Positions 45,961 through 58,198 of a DNA stretch of 64,000 nt are shown one piece after another. This DNA comes from Rhynchosporium graminicola (lineage: Eukaryota > Ascomycota > Leotiomycetes > Helotiales > Ploettnerulaceae): contig FJUW01000003.1 in the NCBI GenBank assembly GCA_900074885.1, positions 1,102,196 through 1,166,195 of the forward strand. The letters are read 5' to 3'. Position 1 is the first letter of the stretch, and the number at the start of each line of letters is the position of its first letter. Position numbers and translations under genes: made by a program. The notes beneath the pieces are model-generated. The model saw nothing but the letters and a program-made list of their open reading frames with translations, did no database searches and was not told where the DNA came from.

Positions 45961-48219
45961 ATGGCACCGGCGACCGCCTCGATGCCTCTGCAGCAGATTC
46001 AGAATCGTCCTCGTACGAGAATGGTCGTACCTGCGATCCCTTTGCCATACGTGCAGAAGCGTCAACAGCAAGAGGCCGCGCGCGCCAAAGCAAAGCTAGA
46101 AGCTGCAACTCCTCCGCCCGTGGTTGAAGTTCTCCGTTCTCCAACACCACCATCGCCCGTAGTTGAAGAGATCACTCCCCCTATCGCCAATGGCTCTTCT
46201 GATGGATATGTGTCTGAGAAGACAGAGGAGGCCGTTGAGCGGGCTTCGCCTTCGGTACCTGACGCCCCTTCGCTGCCTGCCGTTGAGAAAGAAGCTGTTG
46301 TAGAGGAGTCAGAGGTTCCTTCTCGAGAGGAAGCACCTGGTAAGCAAGCAGCATATGATATCTTCTCTCAGTCGGGATCGGACCTAATTCGGTTTGCAGA
46401 AGAGTCGCAGGAAACCCCAAAGACGACCCCATCCGACGGGCAGTCATCTGCATCTCGTTCAACTTATCAAATGCCCCCTGCTTTCATCCCAGCCCAGAAT
46501 CAAACCAATGGCCACACAACATCTGCCAAAAATGCGTTCGACGGTCACCATGCAATGCACAATTCACACCCAAGTGTCGGCAATGTTATGTTTGGAGGCT
46601 TTCCTGACTCAGAGAGATCGTCCCCCGCACTTCAATCGTTCACGAACAATCCTCCACGATACGAATACCCACAAAACAATGTTCAAAGTGGATATGTGCC
46701 CCCTCACTCGCAGGCTCAGTCAAACGGATTCAATCCTGTTAATACCTATCAGATGGCCCCTCAGTTTCCCCCTGGGTTCTATCCACGCCCAGAGCACCAT
46801 GATAACCACGCTAGGCGACAGATGGTCTCTTTTGGCCCTGCTGATGGATACTCTCCAAGCGCGACACCTGGCATAGCAGACCCACGCATGAACTTCGATC
46901 CATCAACCCCACACAGCTATCATGGTTCTCAATCATCGGTTGCTAATGACCCAGACATTCCCGCTTTCTACAGCCAATATCCTACAGCAGTCATCTCCAA
47001 TGGCAGCAATGGTCACATAGATCAGGTTCGTGTATATCAAGCCCAGCCAAAGGTAGTCGCTCCCCACGCAGTATCCTCGTCACCGGGCATGTTTGCACCC
47101 CCAGGATTGCAGTCTATAGATAATTACGACGGTCTTCTATACTATCTTCAGCAGCAGTTTGCAGATCCTACTTTTGCGGACTACACCCTCGAGCTTCGCT
47201 ACTCAGATGATCGTGCCGAACCCGTTCGTATCCCTGGTCATAACCTGCTATTCGCCCGCAGTTTGACCTTGAAGAACCTGATGACCACTCAAGCACGAGA
47301 GAGCAACAATGATGGCCAAGCTGTTCGAACTCTCTTGATTGAGTCAGATGATCGTTTCTTGTGCTCGGATGGTTTCTGGATGGCTGCTCATAGACTGTAC
47401 GGAGCTCCTCTTATGGAGGTCAGCATGCACGGAGACGTGAATGCCGAATCCATTGGTCCACCAAGTGCTCGCTTTGACCTTGCACTTGGCTATGCAGCAG
47501 CCGGAAAGCTGTTGGAGATCCCACCCGTCACTGCACGTGGTATTGAAGTCGCCAGCCAGCTCCTCAATTGGAATACTATTGAGAAGGCTTTCGACTTTGC
47601 ACTAGACGGCGGCCTTGATGCTCACTGGTCTGCTGGACCTCCCGGACTTCGCGCTGCTCCTCACAGGGCTCCGACTTATAGCCCAATGTCGAACATTCTG
47701 ATTCACCACTCCCTGCAATTTATAATTTCGAGCTTCCCTGCAGGTTTCGTTCTTGACCCAACCGTTGGAGAGCCCACACACAACCGTCGCCTCCCGAAAG
47801 TGCCTCAGAATGGCTGCAAACCTCGTCTCAGCGCCATCAAGTTTGGGGATCATCCTTCCGAGGACAATTCTCGAACCGTATCCGAGAATCCTGCAACGGC
47901 TACACTCTCCAAACTCCTCATCAACCTACCTTGGGATCTCTTAAAGTACATCCTCGATTCTCCTCGTTTGGGCAACGTTCAGGGCTGGGCGACCACCGTT
48001 CTCCGTCAAAGCACCATGCTTGCGGTCATTGAGGAACGTGAGAGACGCAGAATTAAGGTACGCGAGAGCTCAAACGTTTCCAACGATGATCGTAAGGCCC
48101 ATGACAAGGACTGGGTTGTTGTTGGATGGATGGAAAAGATCAATAAACCATCTGGCAAAGACTCCGTACCAACTCTCGCTCGGACCTGGGTAGACTTCAC
48201 GCTCCCTAGTCTCGATTAG
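45961..48219 (+). CDS. BTB/POZ-like domain protein, 752 aa
   Basis: Single exon. The frame opens slightly upstream, but the first ATG, in good context (ATCATGG), is at 45961. Residues 1-385 are Pro/Ser/Gln-rich and disordered. A BTB-like fold begins near residue 386: LLYYLQQQFADPTFADYTLE, then RIPGHNLLFARSLTLKNLM, which shows the D-x-x-x-x H-x-x-L-x-x-x-S pattern of BTB domains. A second ordered stretch follows (FLCSDGFWMAAHRLYGAPLM, ARFDLALGYAAAGKLLEIPP), and the C-terminus has RERRRIKVRESS and a hydrophilic tail. BTB proteins dimerise or act as cullin-3 adaptors; which applies is not shown. No membrane segment. Confidence 0.85.
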   Translation: MAPATASMPLQQIQNRPRTRMVVPAIPLPYVQKRQQQEAARAKAKLEAATPPPVVEVLRSPTPPSPVVEEITPPIANGSSDGYVSEKTEEAVERASPSVPDAPSLPAVEKEAVVEESEVPSREEAPGKQAAYDIFSQSGSDLIRFAEESQETPKTTPSDGQSSASRSTYQMPPAFIPAQNQTNGHTTSAKNAFDGHHAMHNSHPSVGNVMFGGFPDSERSSPALQSFTNNPPRYEYPQNNVQSGYVPPHSQAQSNGFNPVNTYQMAPQFPPGFYPRPEHHDNHARRQMVSFGPADGYSPSATPGIADPRMNFDPSTPHSYHGSQSSVANDPDIPAFYSQYPTAVISNGSNGHIDQVRVYQAQPKVVAPHAVSSSPGMFAPPGLQSIDNYDGLLYYLQQQFADPTFADYTLELRYSDDRAEPVRIPGHNLLFARSLTLKNLMTTQARESNNDGQAVRTLLIESDDRFLCSDGFWMAAHRLYGAPLMEVSMHGDVNAESIGPPSARFDLALGYAAAGKLLEIPPVTARGIEVASQLLNWNTIEKAFDFALDGGLDAHWSAGPPGLRAAPHRAPTYSPMSNILIHHSLQFIISSFPAGFVLDPTVGEPTHNRRLPKVPQNGCKPRLSAIKFGDHPSEDNSRTVSENPATATLSKLLINLPWDLLKYILDSPRLGNVQGWATTVLRQSTMLAVIEERERRRIKVRESSNVSNDDRKAHDKDWVVVGWMEKINKPSGKDSVPTLARTWVDFTLPSLD

Positions 48220-49077
48220 AGTAACTTTCCGCATGTCACAGCCGAACAAAAAGTAATGATCTGGGCGGGGCATAAATTCTGCTTTTACTTTGAAAGCGCA
48301 TTGGCGTTGCATTGAAAATGATCTAGTGGTCAGATTTTCGACCAGAATCGACTACGACTTCGTATCTCCTGATTGAAATCGAAAAGTCGCAAAAAAGGAA
48401 GAGTACTCAGTGTAACTTCCAAACCCAAAATGGGATCCAGGCGGCAAAAATCTACCAAGGCAGTTTTCCTAGGGAATGGCTTTTCTCCTCGTTTATCGGG
48501 GGAAGCGGCTGCCCTGGGCTTCAATAAGATGTGAGGCGTTGCTTGGGATCAGCATATAGGGACATTATTGCTTAGGTACTGCTCTTGGTAGATGCAGCAG
48601 AGACGGGAGGATGACATTATAAAGGGTATTTGAGTTATGGAGGTGAGGGTAGCATGATGAAATTAGCATAATGTGACTACGCTGGCGTGCTTGGGAGGAA
48701 GGCATACAGATGATTGGGACGATGGCAATCAAGGGACCGCTCCACTTCCTCGAAATGTGTACGGCATCATATAGGTAGCTTACCTGGAGTGGTGGTATTG
48801 AATACATGCGAAACTTCCCCTGATGATTTCCTTACATTGCCCTTGATACTGCTTTTCGTGATGCTACAGCATCCAAGCCTGGATGATATCTACTTGTATT
48901 CGATTGATGCTAATTCCGCCTAAGCATCTCGCTTAAGCCCCTCCGCGCGCCACGCATTCCCGTCCACTACTTTTTGCTCCACACACAAGGTACAGAATCT
49001 TCGTGCTAGGTTGTCTTAAGCTATCTAGTATGAAATAAGAACCTAACCAAGTATCCAACACAGATACCAATGATGAT
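48220..49077. other. Intergenic spacer
   Basis: 3' flank of the BTB-like gene and upstream sequence of the tRNA gene. No gene seen. Confidence 0.5.
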
Positions 49078-49149
49078 TCCGCTATGGTGTAACGGTCAGC
49101 ATACTGCCTTTTCACGGCGGAGACCGGGGTTCGATTCCCCGTAGCGGAG
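49078..49149 (+). tRNA. tRNA-Glu (anticodon TTC)
   Basis: 72 nt, no intron. Acceptor stem TCCGCTA pairs with TAGCGGA, followed by discriminator G. D-arm GGTGTAACGGTCAGC; anticodon stem CTGCC/GGCGG closes the loop TTTTCAC with anticodon TTC, reading GAA; T-arm CGGGGTTCGATTCCCCG is perfect and contains the B-box GGTTCGATTCC. CCA is not encoded, as usual in eukaryotes. A T-run (TTTTG) lies about 25 bases downstream as a possible Pol III stop. Confidence 0.96.
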
Positions 49150-51888
49150 TGAAAAAAAAATTCCCTTTTGTATTTTTGCCACTTCAAGCATCGCCACCGG
49201 ATGTTCTTTACCTATCAGGAATTTCGTAAATGAACAGAGCCCTTCATATTACAGCTGTATATGATTTTCGATGACACCACGCTTCCAAGAGTTTTTGATG
49301 TTCGATGAAGATTTCTTTCCGAACAGTGATAGCTTCTTGCTGGTCTTTTACAATGGCTCGCTTATTCTTCCTTATAAGTCTGCCCGCCGAGGCAAGGTAA
49401 CGAAAGGTTCCGACTTCGCAAGTTTATGAGGACTTGAGTTGCGGCGTTTATCAGTGTTTACATTCGGAAATTCAGTATAACAATCGGCTCCAATCGATGG
49501 TAATTGACTTGAATATATGCGCTCAAGTCGAATATAGCCCAATTGAGAAGTCGTTGGTTGGCCTGATCGGGACCCTTGGCATCTAAAACATGTTTGTTAC
49601 CTAGGTAGTTCAAAGGCAGTGTAGCGAGAACTTCCTGGGTCGTCATTATCCTATTGAATGGCCTCCATTCTTCTGCTTTACATTCACGATCGCAGGTTCG
49701 GATTGCTTGGATGCTTGCCATTCCAGCGTATTGTTCTTTTTATCCTTTGATATCTCCAGTGCTGCATGATATCTGGATCAGCCAAAGAAAGGTACGTACC
49801 TCGGGAGCTTGCTAAATGTTGGTATCATTCTGTAATTTTACGTACAGTTGAGTAGTCTCACTTGAATCGGATACAGTAATACAATCGTTTGTAATGTTAC
49901 TTCTATGGTGGCTGTAGAACCAAAGTAGTCGAGACTCCGGAAGGGAAATATATCTGGCCCGCTCAACTCCAGCGCAGATACTCGGCGACCCGTGACTATG
50001 GACCGGACCAACACTAACCATCGGCACGAAATGTACCATACGAAAGAATGATCATGATGAGCGGCTTGATCCTTGTACTAGGGTTCGAAGTCTCCCGAAT
50101 TCGATGACAATGAACTATTGGGCTTCAGCGGATTTCCTTGGAATTACTATTTATTCCGTTCCGTTATATCGCCAACACCGACGATGATTGCTAGGTGGCA
50201 TTTCGCCTGTAATCAGGTGCCTGTACCCCCCTTCATAATCTCGATCCTGACTTGACCTCGTGGCTACAGCCTCCCGCTGAGTATTCACTGCCCATTTGTC
50301 TCTACCTTGCAGATGAGGGGAACACAACATCTTAAGGCCCGGGTTCCGGTGAGTGTTGGAAGAACAACAAAGCGATGGCATGGCATGTATAAGCTCAACG
50401 GCGAAATGTTGGCTTTGTTGGCTTTGTTGGCTTTCTTGGCTTGGTTCCAGAGCCAGAGGAATGTTCTATGGAATGAATATTGGTGGCCGTCCCGAAAATA
50501 CCCGTCGTTGTCCATTCCAGACGAAATTCGGTCGATCAAAGCATGCCAGTGCTGACGGCGCCCATACTTTTCTCAGTATATCGAAAAGTAAATCGGAAAT
50601 CCGGGGAAAACAATCATGTCCTTTACAAGCCCACTACTGTGTAATCTGTCCCTTCCGGAGAGATTCAATTCACAGGTGTTCTCTGAATAGCAATAGAGTT
50701 TCCAGCCGCCCCTCGAACACGAGGTCCTCGGCTTGCCACAATGAGTGTTTTCGCCGGTGCTGTCTCACCTGATCTCACACGACCAAATCTACTTACTTTA
50801 GCTTCCAGAAAGATGGAGTAAACCCGAATCTTGGAACAAGAAAAGGCACATGACCAGCAGAATCCAATGCAGCGGAACCCAATGAGATGCCGTCTCCGTC
50901 AATACAAGCGACGCAAACAAACCTCTCCTCACCCGCAAACCTTCGCAGGATACGCCAACTCGCCGATGAACCACACTGTCACACATGGGAAAGCCTTCAT
51001 GATATCGAATCTCAGGAAATACCGAATAAAACCCTTCCAAACCTCCTTGAACTGACACCCAAACATCCTTGCATGACAGGTCCCTAGCTAAGAAGTACCC
51101 CGGAAAACCCAATGCAGTCGGCGCCTGGCCTCTGATCGGTCCTTTCCAGCTCCCCAGCTCTGGTCACGGTCGCGTCGGTCATTCATCCGTCTTGGCTGGC
51201 TATAATTCGGTAGCCGAGGCGCGCTGCTCTTGGCGGCTCCTGTCTCTACGGCCTGCGGAATGCAAAAGCGGGATTGGCGAGATTGGGTTGAGTTCGAGGT
51301 AGATATGGGGATGCGGAGATAGACTGGAGGGAACCCCAGACCCCAGGACAAAGTAAGCTTGAATACAAGTACGACTTGGTACGATAGTACCTTTCGTACC
51401 AGTGGCTGGAGATGGCACTGACACTACTAGTGCTGTACTGTACTAGATTAATCGTGAATGGGCTTGGTATGGAGAAGCAGGGCTATTTAGCCTGAAGACA
51501 AGCAAGCTCCGGCTAAAGTCAGTAATCTGTCAGTCATGATGATTGCATCAAAATAGTGTTTAAACTTCATCTGCTTGCGATTGAATGGCTGGCTTTGTCC
51601 CCGCCATGGTTATTGGCAAGGCATGGCATGGCGCCTAATCAAGCGTCTGAGCTGGAGTGGAGAGTGCTGTGTTGGAGTCATGGATGGGTACTTCGAGGAG
51701 CGAGAATGGAGGGGTAGGGGCTCAGCGCGTCAAAGTACCTTCAATACATATGCCCGATAATTCCCTTTGTTCTCCTTCTCCGAACCCTTCTCTTCTTCTC
51801 CCATTCATCCCCAAGTTCGCCCTTTTGGGTGGCACAACTCTTACACGAAGGAAAGTCGGCATAGCAGCAACCCGTCCAAGCCGTCAAG
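49150..51888. other. Intergenic with one LTR-like repeat
   Basis: No gene seen. Contains repeat copy 1 (49817-50013) and several Ile/Leu-rich short frames without recognisable domains. The last 300 bases before 51889 are the promoter of the sugar transporter. Confidence 0.5.
49817..50013 (+). repeat. Short LTR-like repeat, copy 1
   Basis: 197 bp beginning TGTTGG and ending CCAACA, i.e. TG...CA termini with a short inverted repeat, as in LTRs. Flanking 5-mers CTAAA (left) and CTAAC (right) match at four of five positions, compatible with a decayed target-site duplication. Shares blocks TACGTACAGT, GTAGTCTCAC, AGTCGAGACTC, GGAAGGGA and CCCGTGACTATGG with copies 2 and 3. Confidence 0.6.
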
Positions 51889-53785
51889 ATGGTCAACATT
51901 ACCAAGGGTTCCAAAGTGACTGAGAATGCATTGGGTTTCTCCGATCCAGTCGTCACTCAGATCGCCAATGAGGATCCAGTGAAATGGTTCAAGAAACCAA
52001 ACTTGAGAATTATGTATTTCTACTTGTTTGTATGCTGTATGGGCGTTGAGATCACATCTGGATTCGACTCTACGCTCATCGGAACTCTTCAATTCTCTGA
52101 TTCATGGAATGCTTGTAAGTTATAACTACACTCATCTTGCTGCCAATGCAGCGAGGACTGTCAACTGCAGCCATCTAATAATTGGAACAGACTTCAGTGA
52201 CGGAGCCAGAGACAAAAAGAATGGCAAGCCAATTCTCTCTCCTGGACTACTCGGGTTCGTCGCCTCGTGCTATCAACTTGGTTCTATCATTGGAGTTCCA
52301 ATCGCACCATGGGTCAACCAGCGTTTTGGTCGTAGATGGTCCATCATGGTTGGCTCCACTATCATGGTAATCGGCGCCATCATCCAAGGCCTTGCACAAA
52401 ATCGTAAGTCTGGTCAATTGCTCCCTTGAAAATACGTCAAGGTCCGACCTCTCCAACCTTTCTCTAATGAAAACCAGTTGGAATGTACATCTTTGCCCGT
52501 ATGGCACTGGGTTTCGGAATCGTCTTTGCCATTATCTCGGGATCTTCTCTCATTGGAGAGTTGGGACACCCAAAAGACAGAGCTACGTTGACTTCGCTGT
52601 TCAATGCCTCATACTTCATCGGATCAATCACTGCTTCTGCGATTGCCATCCGTACGACTAACATCAAGAGCGATTGGAGTTGGCGTATTCCTTCCCTTTT
52701 GCAAATGTGTCCATCTTTCTTGCAAATTACGACCGTCTTTTTGCTCCCTGAATCTCCCAGATGGCTCATTAGTCGCGACCGCTATGATGAAGCCCACGCC
52801 ATTCTCGTCAAGTACCACGCCGAGGGTGACGAATCCTCCGTTCTCGTCAAAGCCGAGATCGCCCAGATCAAGGAAACCATCCAAATTGAAATCGGCAACA
52901 GTAAGCAAGGATGGATGGAGATGGTCCGCACATCCGGTATGCGTCGCCGTGTTCTCATTTCCGCCTTCCTCGGTCTCTTCACGCAAATGTCCGGGAATTC
53001 GCTGCTATCCTACTACCAAAAGCTGCTGTACGATATGATGGGCTTCACCAAGAAGTCTGTTCAGACGCGCATCAATCTTGCAAACAACTGCTGGAGTTTG
53101 ATCGTTGCTACGATCGCTGCTTTCACGGTGGCTAGGTTCAAGCGCAGACATATGTTCTTACTTAGTGCCGCGAGTATGTGTATGACTTTCACAGCGATGA
53201 CTATTTCTTTCCATGCACTGAGAAAGGCTAAGGATGCTGGGACCAAGAATGACGCTGCTGGAATCGCGGCATTGTTCTTCTACTTTGCCTATGCACCTTG
53301 CTATTCCATCGGTAACAACGCTTTGACCTACAGTACGTACACTCCTCCTAATCAGGAGACCAATCCCAAGAAGCTCAAAAGCGGAAACTCGCTTCAGTGC
53401 CCAGATTCAGACTAACACAAGCCCAGCGTTCCTCATCGAACTCTTCCCCTACTCGGTCCGAACCCGTGGTATTGGGATCGAGCAAGTCTTCGGAAAGATT
53501 GGTGGATTCTTCTCCAACAACGTCAACCCCGTCGCGCTCACTGCCATCGACTGGAAGTACATGGCCATCTACTGTGGATGGATCGCCTTCGAATTCTTGT
53601 TCATCTACTTCCTGTATCCTGAGACCCATGGCCGTACTCTTGAAGAGTTGGCGTTCTTGTTTGAGGACAAGGCGCTGGCTGACCAGGCCGTCATGGCTGT
53701 GGAGAAGCAGATCCATCAAGAGAATATGGAGCCCAGTAAGCAGGCTATTGAGCACACGGAGATTGTGTCGAGTTCAAAGGTTTAA
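51889..53785 (+). CDS. MFS sugar transporter (sugar porter family), 550 aa
   Basis: Four exons: 51889..52114, 52191..52403, 52478..53332, 53427..53785, introns 76, 74 and 94 nt. Twelve-helix major facilitator. Signatures seen: FVCCMGVEITSGFDSTLIGT (helix 1), YQLGSIIGVPIAPWVNQRFG followed by RR (RxGRR loop 2-3 motif), PESPRWLISRDRYDEA (after helix 6, sugar-porter motif), and C-terminal PETHGRTLEEL. The splices restore NAYFSDG, QNLGMYIFARM and LTYTFLIELFPY, all expected in the family. Hexose, disaccharide or related substrate cannot be chosen from sequence; the closest feel is the lactose-permease/hexose group. Plasma-membrane location inferred. The ATG is preceded by AAG at -3, good context. 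Confidence 0.92.
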
Positions 53786-54389
53786 GTTGCTTTTCTGTTG
53801 TTGATCTGAGTAGCTCGAAAAACTATGCGAAAGTATCTCGAGGCCTCGATGCTTCGATGCTCCGGGAAGCCGGTCAAGGAGTAATACGGATGTAGCTAAT
53901 GCCATGAACTGAAACTTTGAAAAAAATACTCGGTATCGATTTGTAGAGTGTATTCAACTGAGTACAGTTAAACATTGCTTGGTCCACGTGCCCGTCAATA
54001 CTACCATAAATCACTAAACTCTGCTCGCTTACTAATATGCGATGTCTACAATCTATACCCTTGGCACATGTAGTAGGAAAGTGCAAATAAGACTAGCGCG
54101 GGTGTATCTAGTCAGCGCCAGAGCTTCTTCCCTAATCAAGTACCTTTCGGCCCTCCAGGTATCTCTTGTGTACATATTCCTCCCTGTAATCCACGAATAA
54201 CGAAAGATGAATACATGCCTCTCCAAGCACAGTCGATCCCTGCCGAAAGATACTTGTGCGGCGTTCGGTGCTCCCGATCATTGGGCGCTCAATCCAAAAT
54301 GTGTAAGTCGATTTTCATCAAAACATTACTAGACAGATACTCAGTCCATATTCGTCAAGGCCTGTCGCTGATATAATCCTCAGGCCATT

Positions 54390-54585
54390 TGTTGATATCA
54401 CTCTGTCGTGTACGTACAGTCATGTAGTCTCACGTGAGTCGTATACAATAGTATTATCGTTGTAATATTGGTAATAAGGTGGCTGTCGATCCAAGGTAGT
54501 CGAGACTCTGGAAGGGAGATATATCTGGCCGGCTAAACCCCGGCGTCTATAGATACTCGACTAACCCGTGACTATGGACTAATAC
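54390..54585 (+). repeat. Short LTR-like repeat, copy 2
   Basis: About 196 bp beginning TGTTGATATCACTCTG, aligning over its whole length with copy 1; the 3' end has diverged (GACTATGGACTAATACT). Confidence 0.6.
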
Positions 54586-55202
54586 TATTCTCCTTATTGC
54601 TACGGCTTCTTAGCATTATCAAACACTAATAATGTATCACACTTCAGATTTTCTGCCCTCACAAAAGAGATTTAGCTCATTCCAAACATTCTTCCACGAA
54701 ATCAATGTCTACAAGGAATAGCTACTCCCATCTTTGCCCTCCCCTCTCTCCGGCAGTAACGCTATTCACATCTACGGCGAAGTTTCTCACCCTCGGAAGC
54801 ACCTCTGCAGTCTCCGGTCTGGCCGGCAACCAATCGGTGGCGTAAAAATGCGCCTACTGCGACGCAACTTCACGGCGAGGTTTTTATGGGGGGCTTACTT
54901 ATAATCCTAGCCACCGGATGACGGGCACGGCCCGGACCCGATTGAAGAACTTCTAATAATACATATCGGCCTGTCATCGTCGTTAGCGGCCTCGAGAAGG
55001 ATCTTGTATTTCTTAAACTTAAGGTAAAAGAAGGAATGAAAATATCGTTCTTCGAGAGGCGGTTTTCGAAGAGTTCTAGTAATCACTTACCGTGGAAAGT
55101 CAGTTTCGAAAATGGTGAACAAAAGTTGTTGTTTCTCGCCTACCACGGAAATTGAGCTAATCCAAGCCGCAGCCGCCTTTTAGTCCCTTGGCCACGACCA
55201 CC

Positions 55203-55370
55203 TGTTGATAACAATATGTGCAGTACGTACCGTTATATGTCTAGCGTGAGACGTACACAGTAATCTTATGGTACGAAAGTAGTTGTATCAGTGGGTCTAC
55301 AGAATCAAAGATGTCGAGCCTCCTATAGGGCTACATACCAGGTTCGGCTAAGTCTCGGTCCAGTACATGT
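55203..55370 (+). repeat. Short LTR-like repeat, copy 3 (diverged)
   Basis: Begins TGTTGATAAC; shares TACGTACCGT, GTGAGACGTACACAGTAAT, and a GTCGAG block with copies 1 and 2, but is more decayed and lacks a clear 3' end. Same orientation, about 0.8 kb from copy 2. Confidence 0.45.
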
Positions 55371-56390
55371 GACCATTCGATAAATGCAACCTCACTGCCG
55401 TATCTTGGCTTAAAGACCCGCAAAGAATTACATGCAGTCATTATGGGGTTACGAGGAGCGGGCCTGTAAAAAGATGATATCGTAGGTATGTAGGAGCTTG
55501 ATATCCGAGGTTCATGCAAGTACGGAAGTACTTTCATGGTGTTCTTCAGGCGGCACCGGTGAGTTACATGGAGCTAGGTAAGCGATATCCGTGCCAATGC
55601 CTTTTGTCACGTTGATTTCTACCATTTGGTTTACAACAAGGACTACGAGACCTACGATATGGGTCGCACTTTATAATGAGGAGTACATCTTGAAGTTTGT
55701 AACAGAACTGCGCCTACGGAGAAATTGTGGTTAAGTGTTGTAAGAGGAGCGAACAGGTAGGTGTGCGGGTCTGACTTGATATTACTTATTCTGGAGCTAA
55801 ACAGATGTTCAGCTTGGCGTGATAAAGTCAGCGCATCTTGAATGTATTGCTTTCTGTAGTCAAGAGCCCCAATACCCTAGTCGCCCCCACCAGCCCCTCT
55901 TACAACACTTGACCAATGTACCTCTGTAGGTACTTTCTGGCGCACGTTCACCATAGAAACCTATGGAGCATTTCACACCGCGTAGGTATGGAGCAACTTT
56001 GGCAAAGATCTGTGCCTAGCTGCTTGGTTCATATACGTATGTCGAAAAGAACTCGTACTTGCGAACCAATTAGCACTGTGTCCACGTCAAGAACGGAAAT
56101 AGAGGAAACTCTATTGCTTGTATTCCACCTATCAAACACATCGCACCGTATATCTACTTTATGGTCAAGAATATAGTGACATCGCTCACGCAGACTACCA
56201 AGAGGAATGACTGATTTGACATGCTTCTCTGTCAAAATCCCAGAAGAAGCACTACCAAGACGTAGCACTCGGTTGATACCACGCCTTCAGACTCACCAGG
56301 GCCCTTGTCTTGCAATTTCAACATGAACGACAAGTTCTGGTCATCCTCGGCTCGAGAAACTCGTAGCTTTAGACCCATGGAGGAGAGAAG

Positions 56391-56397
56391 TATAAAG
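56391..56397 (+). promoter_or_regulatory. TATA box of the 181-aa secreted protein gene
   Basis: TATAAAG about 135 bases upstream of the ATG, followed by a CT-rich leader; typical of strongly regulated fungal secretory genes. Confidence 0.45.
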
Positions 56398-56525
56398 AGA
56401 AGGAAGTCTGCAGCAATATCTCTCTTCTTTTCTTCATCGCAACCATCATCTCAAGCTCATCACCTCGATCTTCAACTGCCATCCCGCCTCCTCTTTCCCA
56501 GACTCAGCCACAAGAAAAGTTCAAT

Positions 56526-57266
56526 ATGCAACTCATTAACCTCACCGTCCTCGTCGGACTTGCAGCGTCGGTCTCAGCCATTGATGTTGGTCTCAGATCC
56601 GGATCGAACTGCAATTCCAACGGTGGAGGATGGCTCTGCACCAACCTGAACCCCAACGTATACATACTCTCTCCTCTCGACATTCTAAAATTGCTAACGT
56701 ATCATGGTAGACCTGCTGCGGCATTGCCACTGGATCCGTCAGTAGTGTCATCTTCTACGCTATTCCAAGAGACTGGTTTCTTCAGGTCAGAGGACACGAA
56801 GGTGGCAGTTGCGGCCGTGTCAGGACCACCGAGAATGTGCAAGGGGCCACCGAGAGATGTCTCAGCAACGGGCAATACACCGGGGCTGGCTACAGCTTCA
56901 ACTGTAAGTGTAAAATCCTGCGTGAGACCCGTGACCTCAAGAGACCTTGACCTGGAGATCTCCCTGAGGATTTTCCCGAAGTCCGATCAATTGAGATATT
57001 ACGATTTCATCTATTGAACGCAGAATGGGGCTAACTCTGACGCAGCGAGGAAGAGGGGCATCATGGGAACTCCAGAGGATGTCTGTGCTGCATCAGCAAC
57101 TTGCACTCCAGTCCTACCAGATCAGTTGAGCCTCAGCGATGGACAAAAGTACAACATCGTGGACATGGACACAGGTCTCCTTGAGGAATTGACTGAACTC
57201 ATGATCAACGGATCCGTTGCATCGGATGTTCCAGAAGTCTTCAAGTCCTTTGAGGTTTCTGCTTAG
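56526..57266 (+). CDS. Secreted cysteine-containing protein, 181 aa
   Basis: Three exons: 56526..56657, 56711..56903, 57046..57266; introns of 53 and 142 nt (GTATAC and GTAAGT donors). Signal peptide MQLINLTVLVGLAASVSA, then a mature part with eight Cys: SGSNCNSNGGGWLCTNLNPN, TCCGIATGSVSSVIFYAIP, GHEGGSCGRV, ERCLSNGQ in the first half, and VCAASATC in the second. The second half, after a SRKRG site, is acidic (VDMDTGLLEELTEL). SRKR could be cleaved by Kex2, splitting the chain into two parts (inference). No family recognised; I place it as a secreted effector-like or adhesion-type protein. The third exon acceptor was chosen because it alone keeps phase with the donor. Confidence 0.75.
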
Positions 57267-58198
57267 CTGTCTAGTGGATATTTTAGGGGTCCCGTGGACG
57301 GCTTGTGTGCTGAGAGGTGGTCGATTGTCGGTTGTTGATTTGCTGGCGCGTGCACGCGGCAGTAAAGCATGTCCTGTCTCTACCTTTAGAATCCTATCTG
57401 CTTTGCAAAAATACAAAGCTCGTTCTTGCTAGTGGAATCAACTTGGTGTTCAGAAGATTAGATGACAGTTGTATGATTTCATGTAGAGGACTTAGGAAAC
57501 CTCAGGTGATATTGTGATCTTCGTGACGAGTACTTGAAACGCGCAGAGATAGGGCAGGTAAACGGGAATCTACCTGAAATGGCTGCTAGGTTTTTCTCCC
57601 CACGTCTGCTGAGCGATGGAGATAGCGTTTTACAAGGTAGTTTGTGAATACAGTCACATGATACAGCTTTGTCCGTTTGCAGGCAAGACAATATCCAATG
57701 CTTGTCGCCTTTAGCGAATTATGTTTACATTTTGCTGGAATAAGCGAGTGCTGCCAAGGCCAGCATACATTTCCGTCGCATACCTGATAGGCAACGCCAG
57801 GAGCATAAGAATGCTATCGAGATCTTAATGTGGTATTCACAGCGTATTGGGGGTATCATATCAACAGTCGAAGAATCTTTCGGAGAAAGTGTCATGTGGG
57901 GAACGACCTACCTTTAAAATATAGTTCGAGACGATACGAATCTGATAGCAAAAGCCTTCCTCCTGCGTCTGCAGATAATTGTACTTTCAAGATACTATCG
58001 TGCGATACCTCTCGTAACTAAATCACAAGCCCGACTCCTTTTTCTTACATTATAAAACATTCCGTAACCGCTTCCAAATCGTGAACCTATATCCCGTCAA
58101 TCTAGCAGATACGGTGCATACGACAAGCGAAGCACCCTTCTTAATTGAAACTTCGATCTACCCATTAATTTGATTCACTACTTGATACATCCGTCAAG
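57267..58198. other. Intergenic spacer
   Basis: No gene seen; AT-rich, convergent 3' flanks of the secreted protein gene and the minus-strand pseudogene. Confidence 0.5.

Larger units (their letters stand above)
53786..56525. other. Intergenic with two LTR-like repeats
   Basis: No gene seen. Holds repeat copies 2 and 3 and short degenerate frames. The 3' end is the promoter of the 181-aa secreted protein, with TATAAAG at about 56391. Confidence 0.55.

Noticed and set aside
50071..50098. GGTTCGAA-type B-box suggesting a tRNA
   Set aside because: No matching A-box, acceptor or anticodon stems can be drawn around it.
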